From positions 1 to 64,000 of the forward strand of contig JAQWQC010000006.1 of assembly GCA_029245025.1 (NCBI GenBank): a DNA stretch of 64,000 nucleotides. The letters are read 5' to 3'. The position numbers and the translations under genes were made by a program. Below, in pieces: positions 54,779 to 62,716 of the stretch. Every line of letters starts with the position of its first letter. Positions within the stretch are counted from its first letter, which is position 1. The notes below the pieces were generated by a model. It saw nothing but the letters and a program-made list of their open reading frames with translations. It did no database searches and had not been told where the DNA came from. The DNA comes from Rhodospirillaceae bacterium. GTDB taxonomy: Bacteria; Pseudomonadota; Alphaproteobacteria; Rhodospirillales; Rhodospirillaceae.

Positions 54779-55087
54779 CTACAAACATGTGACACGCATA
54801 CTCGCGTAGGGATTCGTGGACGCCTGTTGTGGCATGAGTGTGACGGCGGTGTGAACACCTGCGGTCCAAAATGGGTCGTTGTGGCAGAGCGCTTCGGCCA
54901 CTTGACGATCCTTGGCCTCGATATACCAGAGGCCGCCGACCGGATTGTCAAAATCGTCCCGCCGGAGGGGACCAGACGTTAGGATTTGCGACCTGTTCGC
55001 TTTGATATAGCTGTCGTGGGCCTCTTGATTGGCGTGCCGCAAATGCAAGCTGGCGGGGCGATCTTCAAAGCGGGCAATAAACAACAT
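54779..55087 (-). CDS. YciI-family protein
   Basis: A 102-residue YCII-related protein, a dimeric ferredoxin-like fold. It opens MLFIARFEDRPASLHLRHANQEAHDSYI, with the histidine of the presumed active site in the R-x-x-H region, and contains GGLWYIEAKDRQVAEALCHNDPFWTAGV, the most conserved part of the family. Function of most members is unknown; some assist breakdown of small aromatics. GGAG precedes the ATG. It is 34 bases upstream of the TRAP binding-protein gene on the same strand. Confidence 0.87.
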   Translation of the reverse strand: MLFIARFEDRPASLHLRHANQEAHDSYIKANRSQILTSGPLRRDDFDNPVGGLWYIEAKDRQVAEALCHNDPFWTAGVHTAVTLMPQQASTNPYASMRVTCL

Positions 55088-55205
55088 CTGAGGTTTCTCC
55101 TGCTACCGCGGACCAGCCCTCAAGTGGCGTGGACAACGTTTGCGGCCAGCGTATGATGATGGCCACAGCCAATCAACAAAAGCGCTCAACCGTACGGGGG
55201 ACCCC

Positions 55206-55964
55206 ATGACAGCAACTGATCCGAATCAACCCATCACTCAAGTCGACCACACCGTCGTGCGCGGTGTTATCGGCTACACATCTAAAAAACCGGAACGCAT
55301 GGACCAGGAGCGGGGGCGCGAGTTTTATACCATCACTAAATACGGCGATGGCGGTCGCACCATTGGCGTACACACCGAAATCGATGATCGACCTTCTGTG
55401 ATGAGAGACGCGACCTATACGGTCGATTCGAACTGGATGCCGCAAGACTGTTTTGTCCGTCTCACCGTTGCCGACAAATTTATGGGTACCGGCTGGTTTA
55501 AGATGTACGACGACTACACCGAGTGCGAAACGTTCACGGCGCTTGAAGGGCGTGTTTCACAGCGCATGACGCACAAACACGGGCCGCTAAAGTCATTCCA
55601 GAATCATGCCATTGCCTGTGACAGTTGGCACTTCGCCCACTACGACCTCAGCAAAGGCCCTGGCATTCAAAGTGTCGACGAATTGCTGCTGTGCTCTCCA
55701 GACCACCGCGGCGCCACAGGTCCGATGCTGTACCCGCTGCGCCTCGACATGGAGTACCTGGGTGACGAGAAAATCACCGTTGGCGCCGGCACGTTCGATG
55801 CCCACCACTTTCAAGTGCCCACCAACAACGATTTGCCCGAAGAGCATCCTCCCTATCAGGTCTATACGACGACGGACGGGGACTACACCTTCCTCAAAGG
55901 CGGCGTCGCCGGCTATATGCAAACCCATTACGAGCTGATGGAATTTGAAAAAACAGTCGGCTAA
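55206..55964 (+). CDS. uncharacterised protein, tandem pair member A
   Basis: A 252-residue protein with no signal peptide or membrane segment and no family I can name. It is collinear with the next gene: both have TSKKP-x-RMD-x-ERGRE near the N-terminus, EIDDRPSV-x-R, ECET followed by LEGR-x-SQR, a DHRGATGP segment, GDE-x-ITVGAG-x-F-x-AHHFQ and TTDGDY-x-FLKG-x-V-x-GYMQT-x-YEL at the end. The regular alternation suggests a beta-barrel, perhaps DUF3108/lipocalin-like; this is a guess. ATG 55206 was preferred because the upstream codons are not shared with copy B. Confidence 0.75.
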   Translation: MTATDPNQPITQVDHTVVRGVIGYTSKKPERMDQERGREFYTITKYGDGGRTIGVHTEIDDRPSVMRDATYTVDSNWMPQDCFVRLTVADKFMGTGWFKMYDDYTECETFTALEGRVSQRMTHKHGPLKSFQNHAIACDSWHFAHYDLSKGPGIQSVDELLLCSPDHRGATGPMLYPLRLDMEYLGDEKITVGAGTFDAHHFQVPTNNDLPEEHPPYQVYTTTDGDYTFLKGGVAGYMQTHYELMEFEKTVG

Positions 55965-55978
55965 GTGGAAATCAAGAC

Positions 55979-56713
55979 ATGACAAAAGAATATCATCAGA
56001 GGGATCACGTCACGCGGACGGGACGACTTCTCTATACCTCAAAGAAGCCCGACCGTATGGACGAAGAGCGAGGACGTGAACGTTGGACCATGACCCGACA
56101 TCAGGATGGCCGCCGCTCGATCATGTCTCACGGTGAGATTGATGATCGCCCCAGCGTGTTACGCTTTGTCCATGTCACCGCTAATGCGGATTGGTCACCG
56201 GTCGATGCTTTCGTGCGAATCACCGTGGGCGATGAGTTCCGGGGGTCAGGTTGGTATCGCTTTGCCGATGGCATTGCTGAATGTGAGACAGTGACGAAAC
56301 TTGAAGGACGGTTATCGCAGCGCGTTCCGTACACGGGTACTTGTCCCGGCTTCGGCGGACACGCGATTCAAAACGACGGCTGGGTCTGCGCGTCCGTGGA
56401 TCTTTCTAAACCAGGCGAGCGGCAAACCTTCACGCAACTCGTTTCATCCACGGATCACCGTGGCGCAACTGGACCTACGATTTCTGAAGCACGACCAACG
56501 GTGATTTACGTTGGCGATGAAGAGATCACCGTCGGTGCAGGATCATTTACGGCACATCACTTCCAGTTCGTCGCAGTGGACGGCCTCCCGGAAGAACATC
56601 CGATCTACAACGTGTGGACGACAACGGATGGCGACTACATCTTCCTCAAGGGCCGAGTCGACGGCTATATGCAGACCTACTACGAATTGGTCGAACTGAC
56701 GGACAGCCTCTAG
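55979..56713 (+). CDS. uncharacterised protein, tandem pair member B
   Basis: Paralogue of the preceding gene, 244 residues, starting 14 bases after it. All shared blocks listed for copy A are present (for example LLYTSKKPDRMDEERGRE, DHRGATGPTISE, ITVGAGSFTAHHFQFV). Differences lie mostly in the middle (SGWYRFADGIAECETVTKLEGR against TGWFKMYDDYTECETFTALEGR). The conserved histidines (DHRG, AHHF) may be functional. It overlaps the convergent SOUL gene by four bases. Function unknown. Confidence 0.75.
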   Translation: MTKEYHQRDHVTRTGRLLYTSKKPDRMDEERGRERWTMTRHQDGRRSIMSHGEIDDRPSVLRFVHVTANADWSPVDAFVRITVGDEFRGSGWYRFADGIAECETVTKLEGRLSQRVPYTGTCPGFGGHAIQNDGWVCASVDLSKPGERQTFTQLVSSTDHRGATGPTISEARPTVIYVGDEEITVGAGSFTAHHFQFVAVDGLPEEHPIYNVWTTTDGDYIFLKGRVDGYMQTYYELVELTDSL

Positions 56714-57357
56714 GTAGCTTCGTCCTGTTTCTCAACGGTCACAGCGATCTCGTTACGACGTAAGGTCGGCACTGTCCAAGGTGGGTCGTAAAAATACGCA
56801 ACCGGCTCACCCGTAATAGCCCAGCGTGTTCCATCTAGGCGGTCAAGCAATTGGGCGGTATGGGTTGCAACATTTGTCGAACTTCGCAAACCAGAGAACT
56901 TCAATGTTGCAATTGTTTCGGACGATATTGGGATGATTTCTACATTCGGGTTCAATGGTTTAGGCACTTCATCAAGCGTGTATTCAGATGGTAGATAGAA
57001 CCGCATGGTCATGCTCTGTCCGGTGGATGCCGTTTCGACTGGAGCAGTCATAGCTATTTTTTCAGATGTGCGGCTCTCGACAGGGGAGGTCATGGCGATG
57101 GCTGTACGACTCTGGTTTTTCCCAAAGATATAGCTAGCGAGCGCACCGAAAGCAGCGTTCTCATTGGCGCCCCTCCGTCCTCGATTAACCGTCACCTCCG
57201 CCGCAATACGATTGCCATACTGGCGCACCTCTACGGCTTCTGCCGGACGCGCTAGCACTTCATACTTGGGCTGTTCCGTGCCAGCGCGCACACCCACTAC
57301 CGAACATCCAGCAAGCAAAGTGGACCCCAGGAGGGATACAAAAGATCGACTAAGCAT
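56710..57357 (-). CDS. SOUL-family haem-binding lipoprotein
   Basis: A 215-residue SOUL/HBP-domain protein with a lipoprotein signal (lipobox LLAGC, cysteine about 18), so probably anchored in the periplasm. The domain shows YEVLARPAEAVEVRQYGNRIAAEV, then the characteristic KIAMTAPVET-type repeats (AIAMTSPVES and KIAMTAPVET) and MRFYLPSEYTLDEVPKPLNPNVEI. Eukaryotic members bind haem or porphyrin; bacterial role unclear. It is on the opposite strand to the tandem pair. Confidence 0.88.
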   Translation of the reverse strand: MLSRSFVSLLGSTLLAGCSVVGVRAGTEQPKYEVLARPAEAVEVRQYGNRIAAEVTVNRGRRGANENAAFGALASYIFGKNQSRTAIAMTSPVESRTSEKIAMTAPVETASTGQSMTMRFYLPSEYTLDEVPKPLNPNVEIIPISSETIATLKFSGLRSSTNVATHTAQLLDRLDGTRWAITGEPVAYFYDPPWTVPTLRRNEIAVTVEKQDEAT

Positions 57358-57735
57358 TGCGATCTACTCCTCGTACGCTGTTAAGATATGTAGTCTACGT
57401 GTGGTAGCCGTGAGCAGATCAGATTCGCGCAACAGACGAATACGTAACCCATATCAAGAATATGCGGGACACATTGCGAAGAACGAGCCCATGCACGATT
57501 GGCGTGCATGAAAATTCTCTTTTTGAATCAACGGCCTTAACCGAGAACCAAACAAGTCCCGCGAGCGAAGTTCGGCGAAGTCAGTAATTCTCCGCAGTTT
57601 CGCAGGCTTTTCGTGCCTGAGCCTCTGACCTGCATGATCACACACGGCTGGAGAAGACTCGCCTTGCGGCTGCATTTCTGAAAGATAATAGGGCACATTT
57701 TGCGCGCCTCAGACGGCCTACAATGGAGACTTTAG
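57358..57735. other. intergenic region with a perfect hairpin
   Basis: About 380 bases between divergent genes. A perfect inverted repeat CATGCACG/CGTGCATG (57490-57497, 57503-57510) with loop ATTGG is followed by AAAATTCTCTTTTT on the plus strand. It could be a terminator-like stem or an operator. A minus-strand ORF (57454-57696) covers it but has no family-like features. The GGAG at about 57724 is the ribosome site for the dehydrogenase gene. Confidence 0.4.
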
Positions 57736-58863
57736 ATGACACCTTTCCGTTCTCTTCCGGTGATTGTTTTCGCGGTCGCGTATCTGGGCGTCGCTCCAGC
57801 CTTCGCCCAACCCGCCGCCTATGAGGTCATCGCGCGGCTTGGCCTGGAAGAAAGCGAAGTCGCAGCGCGAGATATGCCTGGTTGGACACCACCTGGAGCG
57901 GTAATCGTCATGGTCGATGGTCCCGACCGCTTGGATTGGTACAGGGAAGTCTTGCCCGACGCGGTAGCGCTTTTGCCGGCCCGCAGCGATACAGAAGCGG
58001 CGCAACTCGCCGCGGAAAATGCGGATACGGTGAGAGCCGTTGTTGGGTTCTGCAACGCCGATATCGTCCGCGCGGGACCGAACATTCATTGGCTGCACAT
58101 GCCCTTTGCCGGCGTCGCACGCTGCGTGTCCATTCCGAGTGTGGCGGAAGGTGGATATGTGATCACCAACATGCAGCGGCTCGCAGGTCCGCAAATCGCC
58201 GAGCACGTGATGGCCATGATGTTGTACTTCGCCCGCGGGCTTGATCACTACACCGCTGCCCAAGCGGAAAAGAAATGGGACCGGTTTGCCGCCTCTCCCG
58301 CGACATTGTGGGCCGTCAACACCAAAACCATGCTTGTCGCTGGACTGGGCGGCATCGGCACCCAAACCGCACGACTGGCAAGTGGCCTCGGCATGCGCGT
58401 CATCGCCACCCGCAACTCAAGCCGCGAGGGTCCGGACTTTGTCGATTACGTCGGTCTTGCGGACGAGTTGCCCGAGTTGGCGGAACAGGCGGATGTGCTG
58501 GTCAATGCAATGCCACTCACGGACTCCACTCGTGGTGTTTTTGATGCTGCATTCTTTGAGCGCATGAAGCCCTCTGCCCTGTTCATTAATGTGGGACGTG
58601 GCGGCAGCGCCGTGACGGAAGATTTAATAACAGCATTGGAAAACGGCACCATCGCCGGGGCCGCTTTAGACGTACAAGACCCAGAGCCTGTGCCTTCAGA
58701 TCATCCGCTATGGGAGGCGCCGAATCTGTTGATCACGCCGCATATGTCGAGCTTCAACGATGCGGGTCGTGATGTGTTCTGGGTTATTTTTCGGGAGAAT
58801 TTGCGACGCTATGTGGCCGGTGAGAAAATGCTGTCCGTCGTCGATATCGCGAAGGGGTATTAA
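57736..58863 (+). CDS. D-2-hydroxyacid dehydrogenase with signal peptide
   Basis: A 375-residue NAD-dependent D-isomer dehydrogenase. The Rossmann loop is GLGGIGTQTA, the catalytic Arg is in NVGRGGSA, the Glu in QDPEPVP and the His in ITPHMSS, so the set is complete. Unusually it opens with a Sec-type signal (VIVFAVAYLGVAPAFA-Q), so it should be exported, where NAD(H) is not normally available. Either it is tethered with bound cofactor or the signal is uncleaved. Few neighbours point to a pathway. Confidence 0.88.
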   Translation: MTPFRSLPVIVFAVAYLGVAPAFAQPAAYEVIARLGLEESEVAARDMPGWTPPGAVIVMVDGPDRLDWYREVLPDAVALLPARSDTEAAQLAAENADTVRAVVGFCNADIVRAGPNIHWLHMPFAGVARCVSIPSVAEGGYVITNMQRLAGPQIAEHVMAMMLYFARGLDHYTAAQAEKKWDRFAASPATLWAVNTKTMLVAGLGGIGTQTARLASGLGMRVIATRNSSREGPDFVDYVGLADELPELAEQADVLVNAMPLTDSTRGVFDAAFFERMKPSALFINVGRGGSAVTEDLITALENGTIAGAALDVQDPEPVPSDHPLWEAPNLLITPHMSSFNDAGRDVFWVIFRENLRRYVAGEKMLSVVDIAKGY

Positions 58864-58875
58864 TCACTTCAAGAG

Positions 58876-59850
58876 TTAGTTGGCCTGCGCCTCTTCTGCG
58901 TATCGCCGTATCATGTCGAGATAGTAGTCGATGTTCTTGTCAAAGCCGGGCACAGGACCAATGCGGTTCACGTACTGGGCCATTGTCGATGTGATGAGCA
59001 AATGACGCAAAAGGCGGAACAATGGCTGCGCCGCTTTTTCTTCATCCGACAAAGAGCGAATAGAATTGTAACCCTTAACAAACGCTTGGTTGACCGACTC
59101 CGGGCGCCCATCAAAGTCATTGCGCCAGTAAAATGCGGCGATGTCTTTGGCCAACGGATCCGTACCGCAGTCTGAAAAATCGAATACCGCGAGGGCGCCA
59201 GAACTCAACCGCATAACATTGGCACACTGCATATCTCCATGGCAGGGGCCCTTGGGCACAGCGCTTTGATCAAGGGCTGCCATTCTTTTAAGCACGGTGG
59301 CCCCTGCCCGCTCAAGAAAAGCGTGATCCGTGGGACGGTCGCGCATCAGCTCCAACAGAAATGGCAGTCGCTCTGCCAATTTTGGTTCAGAGGCTACAAC
59401 TTTGCGATGGGATGTGGTGAATGTTTGAGACGCGAGATGAATGTTGCCGAGAAAAGCTCCTAGAGTGAGAGCATCGTCATCATTCACGGAATTTGTGTAA
59501 GGCTCGCCATCGAGCCAGCGCATCATGACGATCTGGCGCTTGCCCTCTGGCGCATCGACAGAAAAGAACAGAGACCCGTCTGCAAGCGGGATTGCGTTGG
59601 GCACCTCTATGCCTGCACTCGAAAGATGGTTTACGTAGTCCTGCTCATAAGCGAACTCGTCGTCATTGCTCTTTCCCGACCGGGCAACCTTAAGAGCATG
59701 GGGACCCTTGGAATGTTCGACGCGGTAGATGTCATTCATGCCGCGACTGAGTAACTGGCAGCGGACCTTGCCCGAAAAAGCATATCGGCGAGTCAGCTCA
59801 TTGGCGAGGGCGTCAGCGTCCAGCACCGACTGACTGACAGGAAACGTCAC
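58876..59850 (-). CDS. APH-fold phosphotransferase (copy B)
   Basis: An aminoglycoside-phosphotransferase/homoserine-kinase II-like kinase of about 324 residues. The catalytic HGDMQCANVM (Brenner motif) and FDFSDCGTDPLAKD are intact. The GTG at 59850 is preferred: it follows GGGGGA and matches the start of copy A (VTFPVSQSVLDADAL against VFPVIHSTLDPRAL). A TTG at 59928 would give a longer form overlapping copy A by 68 bases. These kinases phosphorylate small alcohols such as homoserine, choline or serine-threonine of protein (SrkA). Substrate unknown. Confidence 0.85.
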   Translation of the reverse strand: MTFPVSQSVLDADALANELTRRYAFSGKVRCQLLSRGMNDIYRVEHSKGPHALKVARSGKSNDDEFAYEQDYVNHLSSAGIEVPNAIPLADGSLFFSVDAPEGKRQIVMMRWLDGEPYTNSVNDDDALTLGAFLGNIHLASQTFTTSHRKVVASEPKLAERLPFLLELMRDRPTDHAFLERAGATVLKRMAALDQSAVPKGPCHGDMQCANVMRLSSGALAVFDFSDCGTDPLAKDIAAFYWRNDFDGRPESVNQAFVKGYNSIRSLSDEEKAAQPLFRLLRHLLITSTMAQYVNRIGPVPGFDKNIDYYLDMIRRYAEEAQAN

Positions 59851-59860
59851 CCTTCCCCCA

Positions 59861-60835
59861 TTATGGTAACCCGGCCTCGGCAAGGTGGGCACGGGCAAGC
59901 TCTGTGAAGGGTGCAAAGTCGCCGTCAAATCCAGGGACCGGACCGACCCGGTTTATCAAGATGGCAAACGTGGAAGACATCACCAGGTCTCGCGCCACGC
60001 GAAACAGTCCGAGACAACCCCGTTCCGCATCTGTCAGTGGGCGCACCTCTTCATACCCATTGATGAATGCGTCATTGACCGCTTCATTTTTGACTTCCAT
60101 GTCACTGCGCCACACAAAGGTAAAAAGATCCTCCGCCAAATACCCGATACCGCAAGTGTCAAAATCCAGGGCGGCAAGGTCCCCCGCCTTAGTGCGCATA
60201 ACATTGGCGAACTGATAATCACCGTGAACAGGCCCACGCGGCAGACTCGCCTTTTCCATCTCGGCATACGCCGACTGAACGGCGGCAGTGGCTGCGACAT
60301 AGAAATCATGATGCTCAGGATCAGCTTTAAGCATGACGAGGAGGTGCGGCATCCGCTCGTCCAGCATGGCCGAGGCGCTGATCGTCCGCGCTGCCTCTGA
60401 TTTGAAATCAGCCCCGGCAAGGTGGAGCTCGGCGAGCGATCGCCCAATCTGGCGCGCATCCTGTGCGGTCAATGCCTCAGTAAACGTTGTTCCATCGAGC
60501 CAACGCATCAAAGTGATTGTGCGAACACCTTCCGGCGCTTCAACTTCAAAAAACAAGCTGCCATCTTTGGCCGGGACCGGGCCCGGCACACGACAGCCTT
60601 TGGCATGGATGTGGTGCACATAGGCGGCTTCAAAGGTGTAGGCTTCGCGTGATCGGAAATCAGCCTTGGCGACTCGCAAGGCGTAACGATCTGTGCCAGC
60701 CGACACCTCATAAAAATCATTGTTGGCCCGGCTCATAAGTTGGCAGCGCAAGGGGTGCAACAGGGCGTAGCGGACGGTGAGTTCTTGCTCCAGCGCCCGT
60801 GGATCAAGGGTTGAATGAATAACGGGAAAAACCAT
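59861..60835 (-). CDS. APH-fold phosphotransferase (copy A)
   Basis: Paralogue of the following gene, 324 residues from ATG 60835; an upstream TTG at 60889 adds an 18-residue tail absent in copy B, so the ATG is chosen although AGGAG is 12 bases away. Motifs: HGDYQFANVM and LDFDTCGIGYLAEDL. Both copies share LMRWLDGEPYT/LMRWLDGTTFT-like segments and R-x-x-L-x-D-E-K/A-E-R region. Two tandem copies suggest a heterodimer or two substrates. Confidence 0.85.
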   Translation of the reverse strand: MVFPVIHSTLDPRALEQELTVRYALLHPLRCQLMSRANNDFYEVSAGTDRYALRVAKADFRSREAYTFEAAYVHHIHAKGCRVPGPVPAKDGSLFFEVEAPEGVRTITLMRWLDGTTFTEALTAQDARQIGRSLAELHLAGADFKSEAARTISASAMLDERMPHLLVMLKADPEHHDFYVAATAAVQSAYAEMEKASLPRGPVHGDYQFANVMRTKAGDLAALDFDTCGIGYLAEDLFTFVWRSDMEVKNEAVNDAFINGYEEVRPLTDAERGCLGLFRVARDLVMSSTFAILINRVGPVPGFDGDFAPFTELARAHLAEAGLP

Positions 60836-60956
60836 ACGTGCCTGATACTCCTGAAACGCAGCAGACCGGCCCGAGCCATTGGTTGTCAAGCCGTAGCAGC
60901 CAGCGGGCGCTTGACTTCACAGCTATAGACCGCACAGTCGCGCCCAGGAGAACAGA

Positions 60957-61988
60957 ATGAGCAAGACACCATCAGGTCTGGTCGGCGGCATCTACGACAT
61001 CGGCGTTGGCGTCACCGACATGGCGGCGGCGCTAAACTTTTGGCAATCCTGCGGCTATCGCCCCGGTCCGGAAGGGCGGCTGGATGCCGCAGACGCCAAA
61101 GCCTTGTACGGCGTGGACTCGGCTGTGTCCTGCGTGCGCATGCTTCATCAGGACGCCACCGCCGGTTTGATCCGCTTGATGAAGTGGGATCAACCAACCG
61201 GACCCGGCCTGCAGATGGCGCCGTTGCGGACCCACGGCTGTCGGTGGTCCGTACACCGCACCGATAATATCGCCAACGCCTATGTGAATGGTGAGATTCT
61301 AAGGCGACAAGGGAAACCCATTCACCTGGTCGGGCCTCATTACAATTTTAATCTGGCCAAGAAGGCCGAGGAAAAGAAACCGTTTTATGAGCCTGTGCCC
61401 GCCTCTGGGGATGTCTTGCTGTTCCAACCGGAAGCGCAGCTTGTTGCCATGACTCGAATGAATTTCGCCGTGCCGAAGTATGGCACGATTAATGAAGGTT
61501 CACCGTTACGGCTCAGCGAAGGCTGTCACATGGCTATTGTGGTGCAGGGTGACGACCTGTCCATTTTTGATTTCTACGAAGAGGTGATTGGCTTTAAGCG
61601 CTACCACCAAGTCGATATCTCATACCAACCGGGCTACATGCCCAGCGATATGTTTGAGCTGACCCCGGACGAGAGTTTTTCCGAAATTGATTATGATGAC
61701 CCTGAAGCCGGTGACGACTACGCCGAACATTTACCAGGTCGGTTGCGCTGTTTTCTGATGCGCTCCCCTGAGGCACCGGATGACCGAATGGCACGCGCGC
61801 AGCCCGGGAACCTTGGGTACTCTTTGTATTCGGTTCGTGTTGATGACGTAAACGGAATGCATGAGCGGGTAAAAAATTCCGGGGCTTCAAACATTAGTGA
61901 CGTTGTTGTCGATGAATTTGATGTACCGGCATTCTCATTCGTCGCGCCGGACGGATTTACGTGGACGGTGATGGCCGAAACACCGTAA
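60957..61988 (+). CDS. double VOC-domain protein
   Basis: A 343-residue protein with two vicinal-oxygen-chelate modules. The first (to about 165) opens GGIYDIGVGVTDMAAALNFWQSCGY. The second begins near EGCHMAIVVQGDDLSIFDFYEEVIGFKRYHQ and ends FVAPDGFTWTVMAETP. The pattern fits extradiol dioxygenase- or glyoxalase-like enzymes, but the metal-ligand set is not clear from sequence, so activity is not assigned. It stands divergent from the phosphotransferase pair and converges on the TetR gene. Confidence 0.85.
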   Translation: MSKTPSGLVGGIYDIGVGVTDMAAALNFWQSCGYRPGPEGRLDAADAKALYGVDSAVSCVRMLHQDATAGLIRLMKWDQPTGPGLQMAPLRTHGCRWSVHRTDNIANAYVNGEILRRQGKPIHLVGPHYNFNLAKKAEEKKPFYEPVPASGDVLLFQPEAQLVAMTRMNFAVPKYGTINEGSPLRLSEGCHMAIVVQGDDLSIFDFYEEVIGFKRYHQVDISYQPGYMPSDMFELTPDESFSEIDYDDPEAGDDYAEHLPGRLRCFLMRSPEAPDDRMARAQPGNLGYSLYSVRVDDVNGMHERVKNSGASNISDVVVDEFDVPAFSFVAPDGFTWTVMAETP

Positions 61989-61991
61989 TGC

Positions 61992-62621
61992 CTATTTTCT
62001 TAGTCCATCCAGCATTGTATCGAGATGGGCCTGCAATGCCTCAGCGGGATCTATCTCGACATTGCCGCCAAACAGATGGTTCCAGATGACCGACGCAATA
62101 ACCGGACTCATCAACATCATCGGAAACTTTGAGAGACCGGTTTCGCGAAACTCACCGCGATCGACGCCCCGCTGAATGACCCCACCCAAACCTTCGATAC
62201 CCGGACCAATAATTTCAGAATGATAGAAGGTCACGAGTTCTGGAAAGCGCTGGCCTTCGGAAATAAGCAAAAGCAGGATGGTACGATAAGCCGGCTTGGT
62301 AAGACGCGCACTGATGCGTCTGACGATCTCCCGCAACAGGTCAGGCGCAGGACCATCAAAAGTCGCCGCCATTTTCATCGTTTCCTTCACGTGGGAACCA
62401 ACGGTTTCACGCACGCAGGCTTTAAACAGCTCTTCTTTATTCTCGAAATAGAGGTAGATCGTGCCTTTGCTGATGCCGACGCGGTCGGCCACATCTTCTA
62501 ACCGGGACCCGGCAAAGCCGTCGCGGGCAAAAATGGCCAGCGCCGCCTCGACAATCTCCTTCGGGCGCGCCTCTTTTTGGGCCGCTCGCACCCCTTTTTT
62601 CTGCTTGGCCGCCGCTGGCAT
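61992..62621 (-). CDS. TetR/AcrR-family transcriptional regulator
   Basis: A 209-residue repressor: N-terminal helix-turn-helix (DRVGISKGTIYLYFENKEELFKA, about 46-68) and a ligand-binding C-terminal domain with a LLLLISEGQRFPELVTFYHSEI helix. It is divergent from the RND adaptor gene and an inverted repeat lies between the two starts, so it probably represses its own gene and the efflux pump until a drug or other ligand binds. Confidence 0.93.
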   Translation of the reverse strand: MPAAAKQKKGVRAAQKEARPKEIVEAALAIFARDGFAGSRLEDVADRVGISKGTIYLYFENKEELFKACVRETVGSHVKETMKMAATFDGPAPDLLREIVRRISARLTKPAYRTILLLLISEGQRFPELVTFYHSEIIGPGIEGLGGVIQRGVDRGEFRETGLSKFPMMLMSPVIASVIWNHLFGGNVEIDPAEALQAHLDTMLDGLRK

Positions 62622-62665
62622 AACTTCAGATTCCCCATTGCCTTTTGAGCCAGGACGAATATTCT

Positions 62666-62683
62666 ACTGACTTACTAGTCAGT
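62666..62683. promoter_or_regulatory. TetR-type operator between tetR-like gene and efflux adaptor gene
   Basis: ACTGACT (62666-62672) and AGTCAGT (62677-62683) form a perfect 7-base inverted repeat around TACT. The half-sites match the TGACT/AGTCA type seen in many AcrR/NalC-like operators. It lies between the two divergent starts (62621 and 62717). Confidence 0.75.
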
Positions 62684-62716
62684 CAGCAAGTTCTGGTTGA
62701 GACGAAAGGGACGAAA

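Noticed and set aside
57454-57696. 80-codon minus-strand ORF in the SOUL/dehydrogenase gap
   Set aside because: Composition is not coding-like, it spans the hairpin, and no start site is supported.
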